This document shows, piece after piece, positions 35,113 through 43,367 of a stretch of 64,000 bases of DNA. The stretch is from contig NZ_NPKQ01000005.1 in NCBI RefSeq assembly GCF_008329525.1, forward strand, positions 186,001-250,000, in the 5' to 3' direction. Position 1 is the stretch's first letter, and each line of letters begins with the position of its first letter. This DNA comes from Tardiphaga sp. P9-11. GTDB lineage: Bacteria > Pseudomonadota > Alphaproteobacteria > Rhizobiales > Xanthobacteraceae. The notes beneath the pieces were generated by a model, which was not told the origin of the DNA, ran no database searches, and worked only from the letters and a program-made list of their open reading frames with translations. Position numbers and translations under genes: made by a program.

Positions 35113-37536
35113 CTAGTTCTGTGCCGCGCGCGAGCGAGCAGTCCATCGCCATTCTAGAATTTCACCCATATCCTCGCCATGTTCGCGAATGTAGCGACCA
35201 TGTTCGATCAGGCGATCGCGATATCGTTGCCTTGCAAGCGCGCCAGCGACCGCGAGTGCCGGCAGCAGCTCGATAGCCTTGATGGCGAGATGGAATCGAT
35301 CGAGGCCATTCAACACCACCATGTCAAACGGAGTGGTCGTCGTTCCTTCCTCCTGGAAGCCATGCACATGAAGGCCGTCGTGATTGGTGCGGCGATAGGT
35401 GAGGCGATGGATCAGGCTGGGATAGCCATGATAGGCGAAGACGACCGGGCGATCGCGCGTGAACATACTATCGAAGTCGTTCCCGTCCAGACCGTGCGGG
35501 TGCTGGGACTTGTCCTGCAACGTCATGAGATCGACGATGTTGACCACACGGATGCGCAGGTCCGGAAAGTCCTGCCGCAGAAGATCGACTGCGGCAAGGC
35601 TCTCGAGGGTCGGGACGTCGCCGCAGCAGGCCATCACGATATCCGGCTCACAACCGATTTCCTCGGTTCCTGCCCAGCTCCAGATGCCGGCGCCAGCCTC
35701 GCAATGCGTGATGGCCTCGCGCATCGTCAGCCACTGCGGCGCCGGCTGCTTGCCGGCGACGATGACGTTGATTCGATCATAAGTGCGAAGGCAGTGGTCG
35801 GTGACCCACAGCAGCGTATTGGCATCCGGCGGATAGTAGATGCGAACGATGTCGGCCTTCTTGTTGGCCACCATATCGACGAAGCCTGGATCCTGATGGC
35901 TGAAGCCATTGTGATCCTGTCGCCAGACATGAGAGGTGAGGAGATAGGTCAGGGATGCAATCGGCCGTCGCCATGGCAGCGTCCGCGACACTTTCAGCCA
36001 TTTGGCGTGTTGATTGAACATCGAGTCGACAATGTGAATGAAGGCTTCATAGCAGGACATCAGCCCGTGGCGGCCGGTGAGCAGATAGCCCTCAAGCCAG
36101 CCCTGGCAGAGATGTTCGCTCAGGACTTCCATTACCCGGCCATCACGAGCCAGGTGCACGTCATATGGCTTGATGTCCTCCATCCAGACCCGCTCGGTGA
36201 CATCGAAGACCGCATCGAGCCTGTTGGATGCGGTTTCGTCCGGACCCATGATGCGAAAATTTCTGGTCTCGGCATTTAGCGTGATCACGTCGCGCAAGAA
36301 TGTTCCCATGATGCGCGTCGCTTCGCTATCGACCATGCCGGGCTTAGGCAGGTCGACCGCATATGAGCGAAAATCCGGCAGCTTCAGCTCGCGCTTCAAC
36401 AGACCGCCATTAGCGTGCGGGTTTGCGCCCATGCGACGCATGCCCTCGGGGGCAAGGGCCTGCAATTCCGGGAGCAAGCGCCCGGCCTCGTCGAACAGCA
36501 TGTCAGGCCGGTAGCTCAGCATCCACCGTTCAAGCAGCATCAGATGGTCGGCGTTGGTGCGGGGGTCGGAAATCGGAACCTGATGCGAGCGCCAGAAGCC
36601 CTCGACCTTCTTCCCATCGACCTCCTTGGGGCCGGTCCACCCTTTCGGACTGCGCAGGATGATCACCGGCCATTTCGGACGCGCTCCGCACACGCCGCTG
36701 CCGCGCGCTTGCTCCTGAATGGCGCGGATGCGATCGAAAGCATCATCCATCGTCGCCGCCATCTTGCGGTGCATCTCCGAAGGATCGCTGCCTTCCACGA
36801 AGAACGGCTCGTAGCCGTAGCCCTCGAACAGGCTTCGAAGCTCATCGGTGGCCAGACGCCCGAGCACGCTCGGGTTGGCGATCTTGTAACCGTTGAGATG
36901 GAGTATCGGCAGCACGGCGCCGTCATGCACCGGGTTGAGAAACTTGTTCGAATGCCAGGATGCCGCCAATGGACCCGTCTCCGCTTCGCCGTCTCCCACG
37001 ACGCAGGCGACGACAAGATCGGGGTTGTCAAATGCGGCGCCGAACGCGTGCATCAGCGCGTAGCCAAGTTCGCCACCTTCGTGAATCGAACCTGGTGTCT
37101 CGGGCGCTGCGTGGCTCGGAATTCCTCCGGGAAACGAAAATTGCCGAAACAGCTTTTGCAGTCCGCGGGCATCGCGCGTGATATCCGGATAGATCTCGCT
37201 ATAACTTCCTTCGAGATAGCTATTGGCAACCATCCCGGGGCCTCCGTGGCCGGGGCCGCAGATATAGATCACGCTCAGATCGCGCTGACGGATGACCCTG
37301 TTCAGGTGTGCATAGATGAAATTGAGGCCCGGGGTCGTTCCCCAGTGGCCCAGCAATCGTGGTTTGATATGATCTGCGTGCAATGGCTCCCGCAGTAGAA
37401 CGTTGTCGAGCAGATAGATCTGCCCGACCGAGAGATAATTCGCGGCACGCCAGAAGTGATCGATAAGCTCGATATCGCGAGCGCTTAACATCCGCTGCTC
37501 CATTTCAAAGAAGTCCTCATCAAGCGGACGCCGCAT
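35113..37536 (-). CDS. xfp: Phosphoketolase (xylulose-5-P/fructose-6-P)
   Basis: 807 residues, full length for the family (about 790-830). ThDP-enzyme landmarks are present: [19 protein letters not shown] near residue 90, the PROSITE region [15 protein letters not shown], and the cofactor motif [19 protein letters not shown]. The enzyme splits xylulose-5-P or fructose-6-P with phosphate to acetyl phosphate plus glyceraldehyde-3-P or erythrose-4-P in the cytoplasm. It lies downstream of the FixK-type regulator and a CBS remnant on the same strand, and its start overlaps that remnant's stop. With the Pat-like protein nearby, acetyl-phosphate and acetyl-CoA handling is a theme of this region. 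No FixK box was found directly upstream of this unit. Confidence 0.95.
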   Translation of the reverse strand: MRRPLDEDFFEMEQRMLSARDIELIDHFWRAANYLSVGQIYLLDNVLLREPLHADHIKPRLLGHWGTTPGLNFIYAHLNRVIRQRDLSVIYICGPGHGGPGMVANSYLEGSYSEIYPDITRDARGLQKLFRQFSFPGGIPSHAAPETPGSIHEGGELGYALMHAFGAAFDNPDLVVACVVGDGEAETGPLAASWHSNKFLNPVHDGAVLPILHLNGYKIANPSVLGRLATDELRSLFEGYGYEPFFVEGSDPSEMHRKMAATMDDAFDRIRAIQEQARGSGVCGARPKWPVIILRSPKGWTGPKEVDGKKVEGFWRSHQVPISDPRTNADHLMLLERWMLSYRPDMLFDEAGRLLPELQALAPEGMRRMGANPHANGGLLKRELKLPDFRSYAVDLPKPGMVDSEATRIMGTFLRDVITLNAETRNFRIMGPDETASNRLDAVFDVTERVWMEDIKPYDVHLARDGRVMEVLSEHLCQGWLEGYLLTGRHGLMSCYEAFIHIVDSMFNQHAKWLKVSRTLPWRRPIASLTYLLTSHVWRQDHNGFSHQDPGFVDMVANKKADIVRIYYPPDANTLLWVTDHCLRTYDRINVIVAGKQPAPQWLTMREAITHCEAGAGIWSWAGTEEIGCEPDIVMACCGDVPTLESLAAVDLLRQDFPDLRIRVVNIVDLMTLQDKSQHPHGLDGNDFDSMFTRDRPVVFAYHGYPSLIHRLTYRRTNHDGLHVHGFQEEGTTTTPFDMVVLNGLDRFHLAIKAIELLPALAVAGALARQRYRDRLIEHGRYIREHGEDMGEILEWRWTARSRAAQN

Positions 37537-37687
37537 CCATTAGGCTCATGGCCGGCGGGAGAAAATCCCGGTGCGGAATAACTCCGGTCAGCTCATCGTC
37601 GCCAAGGACGGGAACGCGTCTGACATTGTGGCGCTCCATCAACCTAAGGGCATCCTTAGTAATTGGCCTTTTCCAACCGTCAGCTGG
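37520..37687 (-). pseudogene. CBS-domain remnant fused in frame behind the FixK-type gene
   Basis: Directly after the TAG of the regulator the same frame continues PADGWKRPITKDALRLMERH, then NVRRVPVLGDDELTGVIPHR and [15 protein letters not shown], before TGA at 37522-37520. This is the second half of a CBS motif (alpha helix, VRRVPVL strand, LTGVI strand, RDFL). The residues just before the TAG (NKKVREVMS) look like a CBS start (xVREVMS). A CBS gene has therefore lost its front and been joined to the regulator. No start codon of its own is evident. Confidence 0.7.
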
Positions 37688-38419
37688 CTAGCTCATCACC
37701 TCGCGCACCTTCTTGTTCACGCCGATGAAGTCGACCGCAGACCGACCGTCACGCATGAGCCGTGTCAGCGAAGAGCGCTTGCATAGATCAATCTGTCGTG
37801 CGCTACGCAGGGCGATGACGCCCGCCTGCTCGAACTGCGTGAGCGTCCGAGATACCGTCTCAATCGTGATGCCGAGGTAATCTGCAATATCTTGACGCGA
37901 CATCGGAAGGTTCACGGTGCCGAGATTGTTGGTACGGCGGGACATTTCGAGCAGGAAGTGAGCCACCCGTTCCTCTGCGCTTCTCACTAGCAGGATCATA
38001 TGGTCCTGCATTCGGCGAAGTTCCTCAGTAACCAAAGTCCATAAATCCCGAACGTTGTCGGGAGTGGTCCCGGTGCGGTTCAGGACGGTGTTCAGCTTGA
38101 TGACCGCGATCTGGCTTTCACAGATCGCTTCGGCGGAAGACAGGTGCGTGTCGCCGGATTCCAGTCCGAACAGATCCCCGGGGAGATAAAACGCCCCGAT
38201 TTGGCGCCGGCCGTCGTGCAGGATCCTGTGGGCGCGGACCGCGCCGGAGACGACCTGATAGATGTACGTCGCTGGGTCATCTTCTCCGAATATCTCGGCA
38301 TTCCTGGCAAAACATCTGGTCGCACCCAAAAGTTGCGGCCGACCGACATGTGGCGAATTGAACGTCGCGCCGCTCGGAAAATGTGAAAGAGCGGCGGCAT
38401 TGGTCACCGAGTTCAGCAT
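37688..38419 (-). CDS. Crp/Fnr-family regulator, FixK type
   Basis: 243 residues from the ATG at 38419, chosen because AGAGGAG lies 6 nt upstream (an ATG at 38449 lacks one). The cNMP-like beta roll (YIYQVVSGAVRAHRILHDGRRQIGAFYLPGDLFGLE) lacks the N-terminal cysteines of Fnr and so cannot carry an Fe-S cluster. A long dimer helix follows, then a FixK-type HTH (MSRQDIADYLGITIETVSRTLTQFEQAGVI) with the E/S/R contacts expected for TTGA-N6-TCAA sites. In this bacterial group FixJ activates fixK and FixK drives the micro-oxic regulon; fixLJ lies 15 kb away, and six such boxes are in the window. The C-terminal 24 residues (RLMRDGRSAVDF ... VREVMS) exceed the usual end and seem CBS-derived. Confidence 0.88.
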   Translation of the reverse strand: MLNSVTNAAALSHFPSGATFNSPHVGRPQLLGATRCFARNAEIFGEDDPATYIYQVVSGAVRAHRILHDGRRQIGAFYLPGDLFGLESGDTHLSSAEAICESQIAVIKLNTVLNRTGTTPDNVRDLWTLVTEELRRMQDHMILLVRSAEERVAHFLLEMSRRTNNLGTVNLPMSRQDIADYLGITIETVSRTLTQFEQAGVIALRSARQIDLCKRSSLTRLMRDGRSAVDFIGVNKKVREVMS

Positions 38420-38935
38420 GGACGGCTCCTCTGGGTCTGATTTCGTCACCAGACTGTGTGCCGACCCTCGCTGATTGAATATTCGGATAATTCCCCTAGG
38501 TAGTCCTACGGAGGAGGATCAAGGATGGCCGGCTCCGGCGCTGCTGCCGGACGAGCTGGCCGTCGTGATGGGGCCATCAGATTTATCTGACGCAGATGTC
38601 GCTGCGCCGGTTAGACGAGAAGCCATCCGCCCGCGGGCGCCCGCGATACGGGTCTCGACGGTTTCAGCGAACAAGTCCCAGCGATCTGTTTTGGGAGTTC
38701 GCAGAATGCCGCTTCGGGATCCTCGAGTGCCTGACCGGCCGATGAGCTCTCCATGAAAACGCATCTTGGCAGGTCGCCCGTTCGTGACCGATATCGTTAC
38801 AAATGCGTTTAGGAAGCCAGATGTTGAAGCTGGTTATGTGAGCCCCTTGATGGCTACTGTCGCTTCTTTCCTGCCGGGCCCCATCATCCCGGCGACGCTT
38901 TGTTTTGACCGATGCGCTGCAAATTTCCTGGCGAT
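38420..38935. other. Promoter region of the FixK-type gene; otherwise no gene supported
   Basis: The minus-strand promoter for the regulator should lie near 38440-38520. An interrupted repeat there (CCTAGGTAGTCCTACGGAGG, 38495-38514) could hold FixJ half-sites, but I cannot score it. A strong GGAGGAGG on the plus strand precedes only a 21-codon frame from 38525. Longer frames on both strands up to 38764 are Ser/Arg/Pro-rich and look like shadows. Confidence 0.35.
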
Positions 38936-39103
38936 CTAAACTCGTCGGTTGATGCTCCACCCGACGGCAAGCACTCCGAATACGACAATAAGTGTGACGG
39001 TTACCAGCGTCTCGATGACGCTGAAGTTCAATGCGTCTCGAGCGACAAACAGCGAGGTTATCGCTGCGGATGCGATCGATAAAACACGGAAAACCCACGC
39101 CAT
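38936..39103 (-). CDS. 55-residue membrane protein
   Basis: The ATG at 39103 opens MAWVFRVLSIASAAITSLFV, followed by ARDALNFSVIETLVTVTLIV and a second hydrophobic run ending GWSINRRV, then TAG. Two membrane helices are separated by a short polar turn. It follows the CBS-BON gene by 15 bp on the same strand, so it is the last gene of the Usp-cytochrome-CBS unit. No family recognised. Confidence 0.6.
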   Translation of the reverse strand: MAWVFRVLSIASAAITSLFVARDALNFSVIETLVTVTLIVVFGVLAVGWSINRRV

Positions 39104-39118
39104 GATGATGATCCATCC

Positions 39119-39841
39119 TTAACCGGCTATATCCTCGGCGGACTCGAGATAGAAGCCAGACCATGTGTCGACGTAACACAAATGATCATGAACTTCCTTG
39201 ACGCCCGCGACGTTGCGGGCAGCAACGAGACAGGCCTCGCGCGCGCGCGCGTCTACGATCAGGCCACTCAGATGTGCGATGCCGCGGCGCACGATTACCT
39301 GCAGACCGATTGGTCGCCAGTCCTGAGCCTCGATCGTGCGAATGATCCGCTCTCTCATATGATCGTCGTCGGCGGTAGGGTCGGGTACATCTCCGGCCAT
39401 GCTGGCGACGGCTTGCATCAGATTGGCGCGCGTGATGATGCCTACCAACCTACGTCCGTTGACGACAGGTAGTCGCTTGACGTTCTTCTTCTCCATCAGT
39501 GCGACGACGTCGGTCAGGGGCATGGACTCGGTGACAGTGATTGGGTCGGAAGTCATGACGTCTGAGACCGCGCGGCCTCGCTCATGGACAAAATCGTCTG
39601 CAACGGAGCCGGGGCTCATGAAAAACTGTAGCCAGCGGGGACGCTTTCGCTGCGTGCCGATCTCGGCGCGACGAAGAAAGTCGCGCTCCGATACGATGCC
39701 AACGAGATTTCCCGACATGTCGAGAACTGGAAGTCCGCTGATGTGGTGGTCGAGCATCGTCTTTGCCGCCACTTCGACGGTCGTGTTTGGGGAAACCGTC
39801 AGAACGTTTCGTGTCATGATCTGATGTGCACGCATGTCCAT
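39119..39841 (-). CDS. CBS-pair protein with C-terminal BON domain
   Basis: 240 residues. The first CBS motif is at about 5-60 (DIM-type start QIMTRNVLTVSPNTTVE, then GLPVLD, VGIVSERDFLRR). The second is at about 92-150 (VSDVMTSDPITVTES, KRLPVVNG, LVGIITRANL). A BON domain covers about 165-230 (RIIRTIEAQDW ... IAHLSGLIVDA, VKEVHDHL). CBS pairs bind adenine nucleotides and BON domains bind membranes or polysaccharides. The protein may link energy charge to the envelope, but its partner is unknown. It lies 72 bp behind the cytochrome c gene in a minus-strand unit beginning with the universal stress gene. Two further CBS-type proteins of similar design lie within 7 kb. Confidence 0.9.
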   Translation of the reverse strand: MDMRAHQIMTRNVLTVSPNTTVEVAAKTMLDHHISGLPVLDMSGNLVGIVSERDFLRRAEIGTQRKRPRWLQFFMSPGSVADDFVHERGRAVSDVMTSDPITVTESMPLTDVVALMEKKNVKRLPVVNGRRLVGIITRANLMQAVASMAGDVPDPTADDDHMRERIIRTIEAQDWRPIGLQVIVRRGIAHLSGLIVDARAREACLVAARNVAGVKEVHDHLCYVDTWSGFYLESAEDIAG

Positions 39842-39913
39842 CTCCTACTGTGTCGAATATACGATTTGACGCCGCTCTCCTGGCGTTGATCTCGCGAAGC
39901 TTTCGTTCAAGCT

Positions 39914-40303
39914 TCACTCAAGCGTCTTCAGAAAGGTCAGAAAATCGTTGATCTGGTCCGCGTCGAAGCTGAATTGGGGCATGCTCGGATGCCCGGTCAC
40001 TATGCCCTCGGCCAATGCTTCCTGCAGTGTTTCAATCGGATAACGTTCGTGAAGCGTCCGGAAGGGTGGCGCAATCCGCAATGGACTGGGGCTCACCTTG
40101 TCTATGGAGTGGCATTTCATGCAGTATAAACGCGCGATGCTTCTACCTTGTGCGACGCTAGCTGCAGAAAGCGCAGAGGAGCCCGTCGAAAGAAGAACGA
40201 GCGCGAGCAGTGCTGATACGAAAATCGATGCCAACATGGTACTAGCCTTCGGTCTTGGCTTGATGGCATGCTTTGCCGTCGACGTTGATTGTGACGTTGA
40301 CAT
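39914..40303 (-). CDS. Secreted single-heme cytochrome c
   Basis: 129 residues if translation begins at the ATG of the TAATG overlap with the Usp gene; an alternative ATG at 40237 has a better ribosome site (GAAGG) and places the signal peptide at the N-terminus. The hydrophobic core at about 23-48 is the export signal. One heme site CMKCH follows, with a likely Met ligand in HPSMPQF. A C-terminal helix (INDFLTFLKTLE) ends the class I fold. It should carry electrons in the periplasm, probably under low oxygen given the FixK box in front of the unit. Redox partner unknown. Confidence 0.88.
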   Translation of the reverse strand: MSTSQSTSTAKHAIKPRPKASTMLASIFVSALLALVLLSTGSSALSAASVAQGRSIARLYCMKCHSIDKVSPSPLRIAPPFRTLHERYPIETLQEALAEGIVTGHPSMPQFSFDADQINDFLTFLKTLE

Positions 40304-41130
40304 TAGTGAGACATCAATGTCGGGATTGTCATCGATTCCAGCATGTCCCGAGTGACGCCTCCGAGAATGCGCTCCTTGAGCCGCGAGTGCCCGTAGCCAC
40401 CCATCACCATAAGGTCTAGGCTTTCGTCCGCCGCTATCGACAGGATCGTCGGTTGAATGTCCGCCTGCCCGGCGGATGTTTCGATAACGTCTGCTTGAAG
40501 TCCTTGTCGGGCCAGGTGAGCCTTGAGTGCTTGCACCGAGGCCTCAAACGGCGCTGTGTTGTTCACTGAGATCAATGTTATCTTCCGAGCGCCGGTCAGC
40601 AACGGGGTCGCGTCGCGCATCGCGCGAGCGGCCAAGCGACTACCATCCCAAGCGATGCCGATATTGGCACGTCTCAGAACACCTTTGTGCGTGTAGGGCA
40701 CGAGAAGAACGGGGCCCCCGGAATTGAATAGAACCTCCTGCGAGATCGTGTTGTCGAACGTATCGCTGTCCGGATCCTGCTGTAGAACAACTGTCAAATC
40801 ATACAGCCTGGCCAATGCACTCACCGCAGCAGCGGCATCGTAAGGAACGGCGGTTCTCGGCATACAGCGACAGGGAACGCCTGCGGCCTGAGCCTCGACC
40901 GCGACGATCGACAGAGCGGCTTCGGCTCTCGCCATCGCTCGCTCTTGCTCGATCTCGAAGATGGCAGCAACTGCAGTCCCGCCCTCGGTGGCGAGGCCGA
41001 TGCTGGTCGTCTCATATCCAAAGGCAATAGCGTCTAGTCCGGTGTCGAGCGATGTCGCCAAAGATATCGCTGCATCGATTAGCGGACGAAATTCGCGCTC
41101 GGTTGGAATGTTGACGAGAATACTCTTCAT
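40303..41130 (-). CDS. Tandem universal stress protein
   Basis: 275 residues holding two Usp domains (about 1-145 and 150-275). The second keeps the ATP-binding signature GGYGHSRLKERILGGVTRDML near the end, whereas the first is degenerate. Two-domain UspE-like proteins are associated with anaerobic survival and redox stress. This gene opens a four-gene minus-strand unit (Usp, cytochrome c, CBS-BON, small membrane protein) with a FixK box centred 82 bp upstream of its ATG. The box also faces the divergent CBS gene at 41326. The stop overlaps the next start. Confidence 0.92.
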   Translation of the reverse strand: MKSILVNIPTEREFRPLIDAAISLATSLDTGLDAIAFGYETTSIGLATEGGTAVAAIFEIEQERAMARAEAALSIVAVEAQAAGVPCRCMPRTAVPYDAAAAVSALARLYDLTVVLQQDPDSDTFDNTISQEVLFNSGGPVLLVPYTHKGVLRRANIGIAWDGSRLAARAMRDATPLLTGARKITLISVNNTAPFEASVQALKAHLARQGLQADVIETSAGQADIQPTILSIAADESLDLMVMGGYGHSRLKERILGGVTRDMLESMTIPTLMSH

Positions 41131-41205
41131 AGCCTTGCTCCTGGCAGCTTGAGGCTGGCCCGCTGGCGGACGTCCATAGAAGACACCAGTTTGAGATGGC
41201 TTGTT

Positions 41206-41219
41206 TTGATCTAACGCAA
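41206..41219. promoter_or_regulatory. FixK box 1 (Usp unit / CBS gene)
   Basis: TTGA-TCTAAC-GCAA matches TTG[A/C]-N6-[T/G]CAA exactly. At the usual class II distance (-41.5) it would give a leftward transcript start near 41171, leaving a 41-nt leader before the Usp gene. Rightward it would start near 41254, leaving 72 nt before the CBS gene. It could serve both. Confidence 0.75.
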
Positions 41220-41325
41220 GATTGTCCGGACACGGGCGCGCTATCGGTCGGGCAATCGATCAATCGCGAAAGCGGTTCGCATCTTGGGTCGTCTGATAAA
41301 GGCGACATAAGCGAGGATGATGATC

Positions 41326-41784
41326 ATGAAGGTCTCTGACATCATGCGAAGTTCCTTCGCTGTTATTGCTCCCACGAAGCTCGTTCTCGAAGCTGCCAAC
41401 ATTCTGCTGGAGACCAACCAGAGGGTGCTCCCCGTGGTCGACCACGATGGGGCGATCATTGGAGTTGTTTCAGAAGGAGATTTCCTTCACCGGGCTGAGC
41501 TGGATGTGCAGCCGCGTCCGGGAAATTGGCTGGAGGAGTTTGTTGGCGTGGTAGAAAATATGCCGGCAACGCGCCGGATGACCGGGCGAACTGTCGGAGA
41601 GATCATGACCCGTATAGCAGTATGCATCGATGCGGATGCCACTGTGGACGAGGCCGTCGCGCTCATGGATATTCATCACGTTGCGCAGGTGCCAGTAACA
41701 TGCGGGACCAGTATCGTCGGTCTCGTTAGCCGAACCGAACTATTGGCAGCATTCATCCGCGCAGTCAGCGAGGATCAGATCTAG
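41326..41784 (+). CDS. CBS-pair protein
   Basis: 152 residues from the ATG at 41326 (GCGAGG upstream; three ATGs lie in a row and an earlier one at 41317 adds three residues). CBS 1: VSDIMRSSFAVIAPTKLVLE, VLPVVDHDG, GVVSEGDFLHR. CBS 2: VGEIMTRIAVCIDADATVDE, QVPVTCG, GLVSRTELLAA. There is no other domain, so it probably works as a free adenine-nucleotide sensor or as a subunit. Divergent from the Usp unit with a FixK box between; convergent with the DUF2892 gene. Confidence 0.9.
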   Translation: MKVSDIMRSSFAVIAPTKLVLEAANILLETNQRVLPVVDHDGAIIGVVSEGDFLHRAELDVQPRPGNWLEEFVGVVENMPATRRMTGRTVGEIMTRIAVCIDADATVDEAVALMDIHHVAQVPVTCGTSIVGLVSRTELLAAFIRAVSEDQI

Positions 41785-41820
41785 CGATCGATGAGCGCGG
41801 TGACGCCGGATACGCTCCCG

Positions 41821-42036
41821 TTAGACCATGCGGTCTGACTTATCTCGCGAGCTGACCTTGAATACATCGTAAAGCGGACAATAGGAGAGGGCTGCTGTGC
41901 CCACCAGCACCACTCCGAGCAGTCCGAGAAGTGGCCATCCTGGCATCAGCTGGCCATCCTTGACGACGTAAGCAAGCAGCGCCAAGCCAATAAAAATACG
42001 GATGAACTGATCGAGACGGCCGATATTGCGTTTCAT
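41821..42036 (-). CDS. DUF2892 (YgaP-like) inner-membrane protein
   Basis: 71 residues from the ATG at 42036, which has an excellent GGAGAAGGAC ribosome site; upstream open frame is not protein-like. The sequence MKRNIGRLDQFIRIFIGLAL, then PGWPLLGLLGVVLVGTAALS and the final CPLYDVF are diagnostic of DUF2892, the membrane hairpin found at the end of the rhodanese YgaP. Here the rhodanese part is absent. A FixK box lies 59 bp upstream of the start, giving a predicted 24-nt leader, so the gene is probably monocistronic and micro-oxically induced. Confidence 0.88.
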   Translation of the reverse strand: MKRNIGRLDQFIRIFIGLALLAYVVKDGQLMPGWPLLGLLGVVLVGTAALSYCPLYDVFKVSSRDKSDRMV

Positions 42037-42094
42037 TGTCCTTCTCCATGCGTTGTTATCGAAACGACAATGACTGCTTGGGCTGTGGCTTGCG

Positions 42095-42108
42095 TTGATC
42101 CTGCGCAA
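42095..42108 (-). promoter_or_regulatory. FixK box 2 (DUF2892 gene)
   Basis: TTGA-TCCTGC-GCAA is a perfect match to the FixK consensus. Class II geometry puts the leftward start near 42060, 24 nt before the DUF2892 ATG. It lies between that gene and the end of the 90-residue membrane protein gene and serves only the former. Confidence 0.78.
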
Positions 42109-42201
42109 ACCGTGTTCAACTCGTCTTCTAGCGCAGAGACGGAAAAGATCCTGTCCGGCAGAAAGCGCCAAACGCTTTGCGGCCTCCACTGCGATACATT
42201 T

Positions 42202-42474
42202 CTATCCAGAGTTCCGGGGGCGTTTCGGCAGGTACCGCGTGGCGATCAAGGCAATCAACCCGAGAGCCGACATGAATGCGACGGCGGTAGCCAAATACAT
42301 CAGAATCGTAAGCGCGTACGCTCCTTGAAATCGCCAGGTCGATTGCGTTGCCTCGCCAGAGGCCAGCGGTAGTATGTCAGAAAAGTAGGTCTGGAATAGG
42401 ATCAGCAGCAGCACAGCCAAGGCGGCGGATGCCACCGTTAACAGCGTCAGGCGAGGAATCATGGCCGTCTCCAT
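42202..42474 (-). CDS. Small membrane protein, unknown
   Basis: 90 residues with two strong membrane helices: about 8-29 (RLTLLTVASAALAVLLLILF) and 52-78 (ALTILMYLATAVAFMSALGL, then IALIATRYL). It ends in a basic tail (KRPRNSG), so both ends are probably cytoplasmic. It lies 65 bp behind the CHAD gene on the same strand and may be the last member of the CBS-kinase-CHAD unit. An ATG four codons in (MIPRL) is an equally possible start. No family recognised. Confidence 0.6.
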   Translation of the reverse strand: METAMIPRLTLLTVASAALAVLLLILFQTYFSDILPLASGEATQSTWRFQGAYALTILMYLATAVAFMSALGLIALIATRYLPKRPRNSG

Positions 42475-42539
42475 CTTAGAGCCGATTATTCGCGATGGTC
42501 GGTGCTCCGTCTATTCAGGAGAAACACTTAGGTGGCTTC

Positions 42540-43364
42540 TCAAGAGAAGCGATCGAGCGCTTTGCGGGTCTTCCGCAACAGCTTGTTTCTGCGCTTCTTA
42601 AATGAGGGCATGCCGGTCGTGCCAATCTCGCGCCGAACCCGACGCATATCGCGCAGGTCGCCTAAGGCGCTTTGAATCTGGCGCGCAGCGTTAGCTTCTT
42701 TCTGGTATTTCCGGGAGTGGACGATGCCGAGGTCGGAAAGGGCCTCGATCATATACCGGAATCGCTTCGCCAAAATGCGGATGCGATGTTGGCGACCAGT
42801 CGCGGACACTTGTTTATTCCACCGCGCGAGCCGGTGGGACCACTGCTTCAGTCGATGCGAGGCATAACTTTCTAGCGAGGCCTGGCGCAATTTGCCGACG
42901 GCGGCCTCTTTGGAGGACCTCCATGGTCCACGACCGACCCAGTTCCTGAGTGCCGCGAGTAAACGTCGATAGCGCTTGGATACCAAGGCTCGCGCCACGC
43001 GGGCATGACCATCGGCTGCCTGTCTGGCGACATCGCGCTGCCTATCCTGATTGAGGGGAGTAGCGGACTGCATTCTGGCATAAGCGAGCGTTACGTCGCT
43101 GTTCCGTGCCGCGCCGAGGATTTTGTTGAGCCAGGAAATCTCCTGTTTGATATCGCTCCAGGCCTCATCCTCGACCATTGCCGAGAAAAAGTTTTGAGCG
43201 GCACGAAGTCTGGTGAGCGCCATACGCAGGCGGTGGATGCCTTCGGCATTACCTAAGCGTGCGGAATGGTGGTTTTTCCGGATGCTATCGAGGCATGCAT
43301 ACGCAATTCGTTGAAATCCGCGTTCGGAGTTCAGGGGGTGGCTCGCGTCTTGACCGGTCCCCAT
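42540..43364 (-). CDS. CHAD-domain protein
   Basis: 274 residues, almost all one CHAD domain: paired helical repeats with conserved basic residues (GIHRLRMALTRLRAAQNFF near 42-60, QHRIRILAKRFRYMIEALSD near 195-215). CHAD domains bind inorganic polyphosphate and target proteins to polyphosphate granules. The protein is strongly basic, as expected. It starts 3 bp after the stop of the two-domain kinase gene, so the pair is co-translated. Polyphosphate accumulation accompanies stress and oxygen limitation, which suits the CBS/Usp context, but the link is inferred. Confidence 0.85.
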   Translation of the reverse strand: MGTGQDASHPLNSERGFQRIAYACLDSIRKNHHSARLGNAEGIHRLRMALTRLRAAQNFFSAMVEDEAWSDIKQEISWLNKILGAARNSDVTLAYARMQSATPLNQDRQRDVARQAADGHARVARALVSKRYRRLLAALRNWVGRGPWRSSKEAAVGKLRQASLESYASHRLKQWSHRLARWNKQVSATGRQHRIRILAKRFRYMIEALSDLGIVHSRKYQKEANAARQIQSALGDLRDMRRVRREIGTTGMPSFKKRRNKLLRKTRKALDRFS

Positions 43365-43367
43365 GGG

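Noticed and set aside
38475-38764. Overlapping plus- and minus-strand ORFs near the FixK-type promoter
   Set aside because: Both are low-complexity, lack recognisable domains, and neither has start, ribosome site and composition in agreement.
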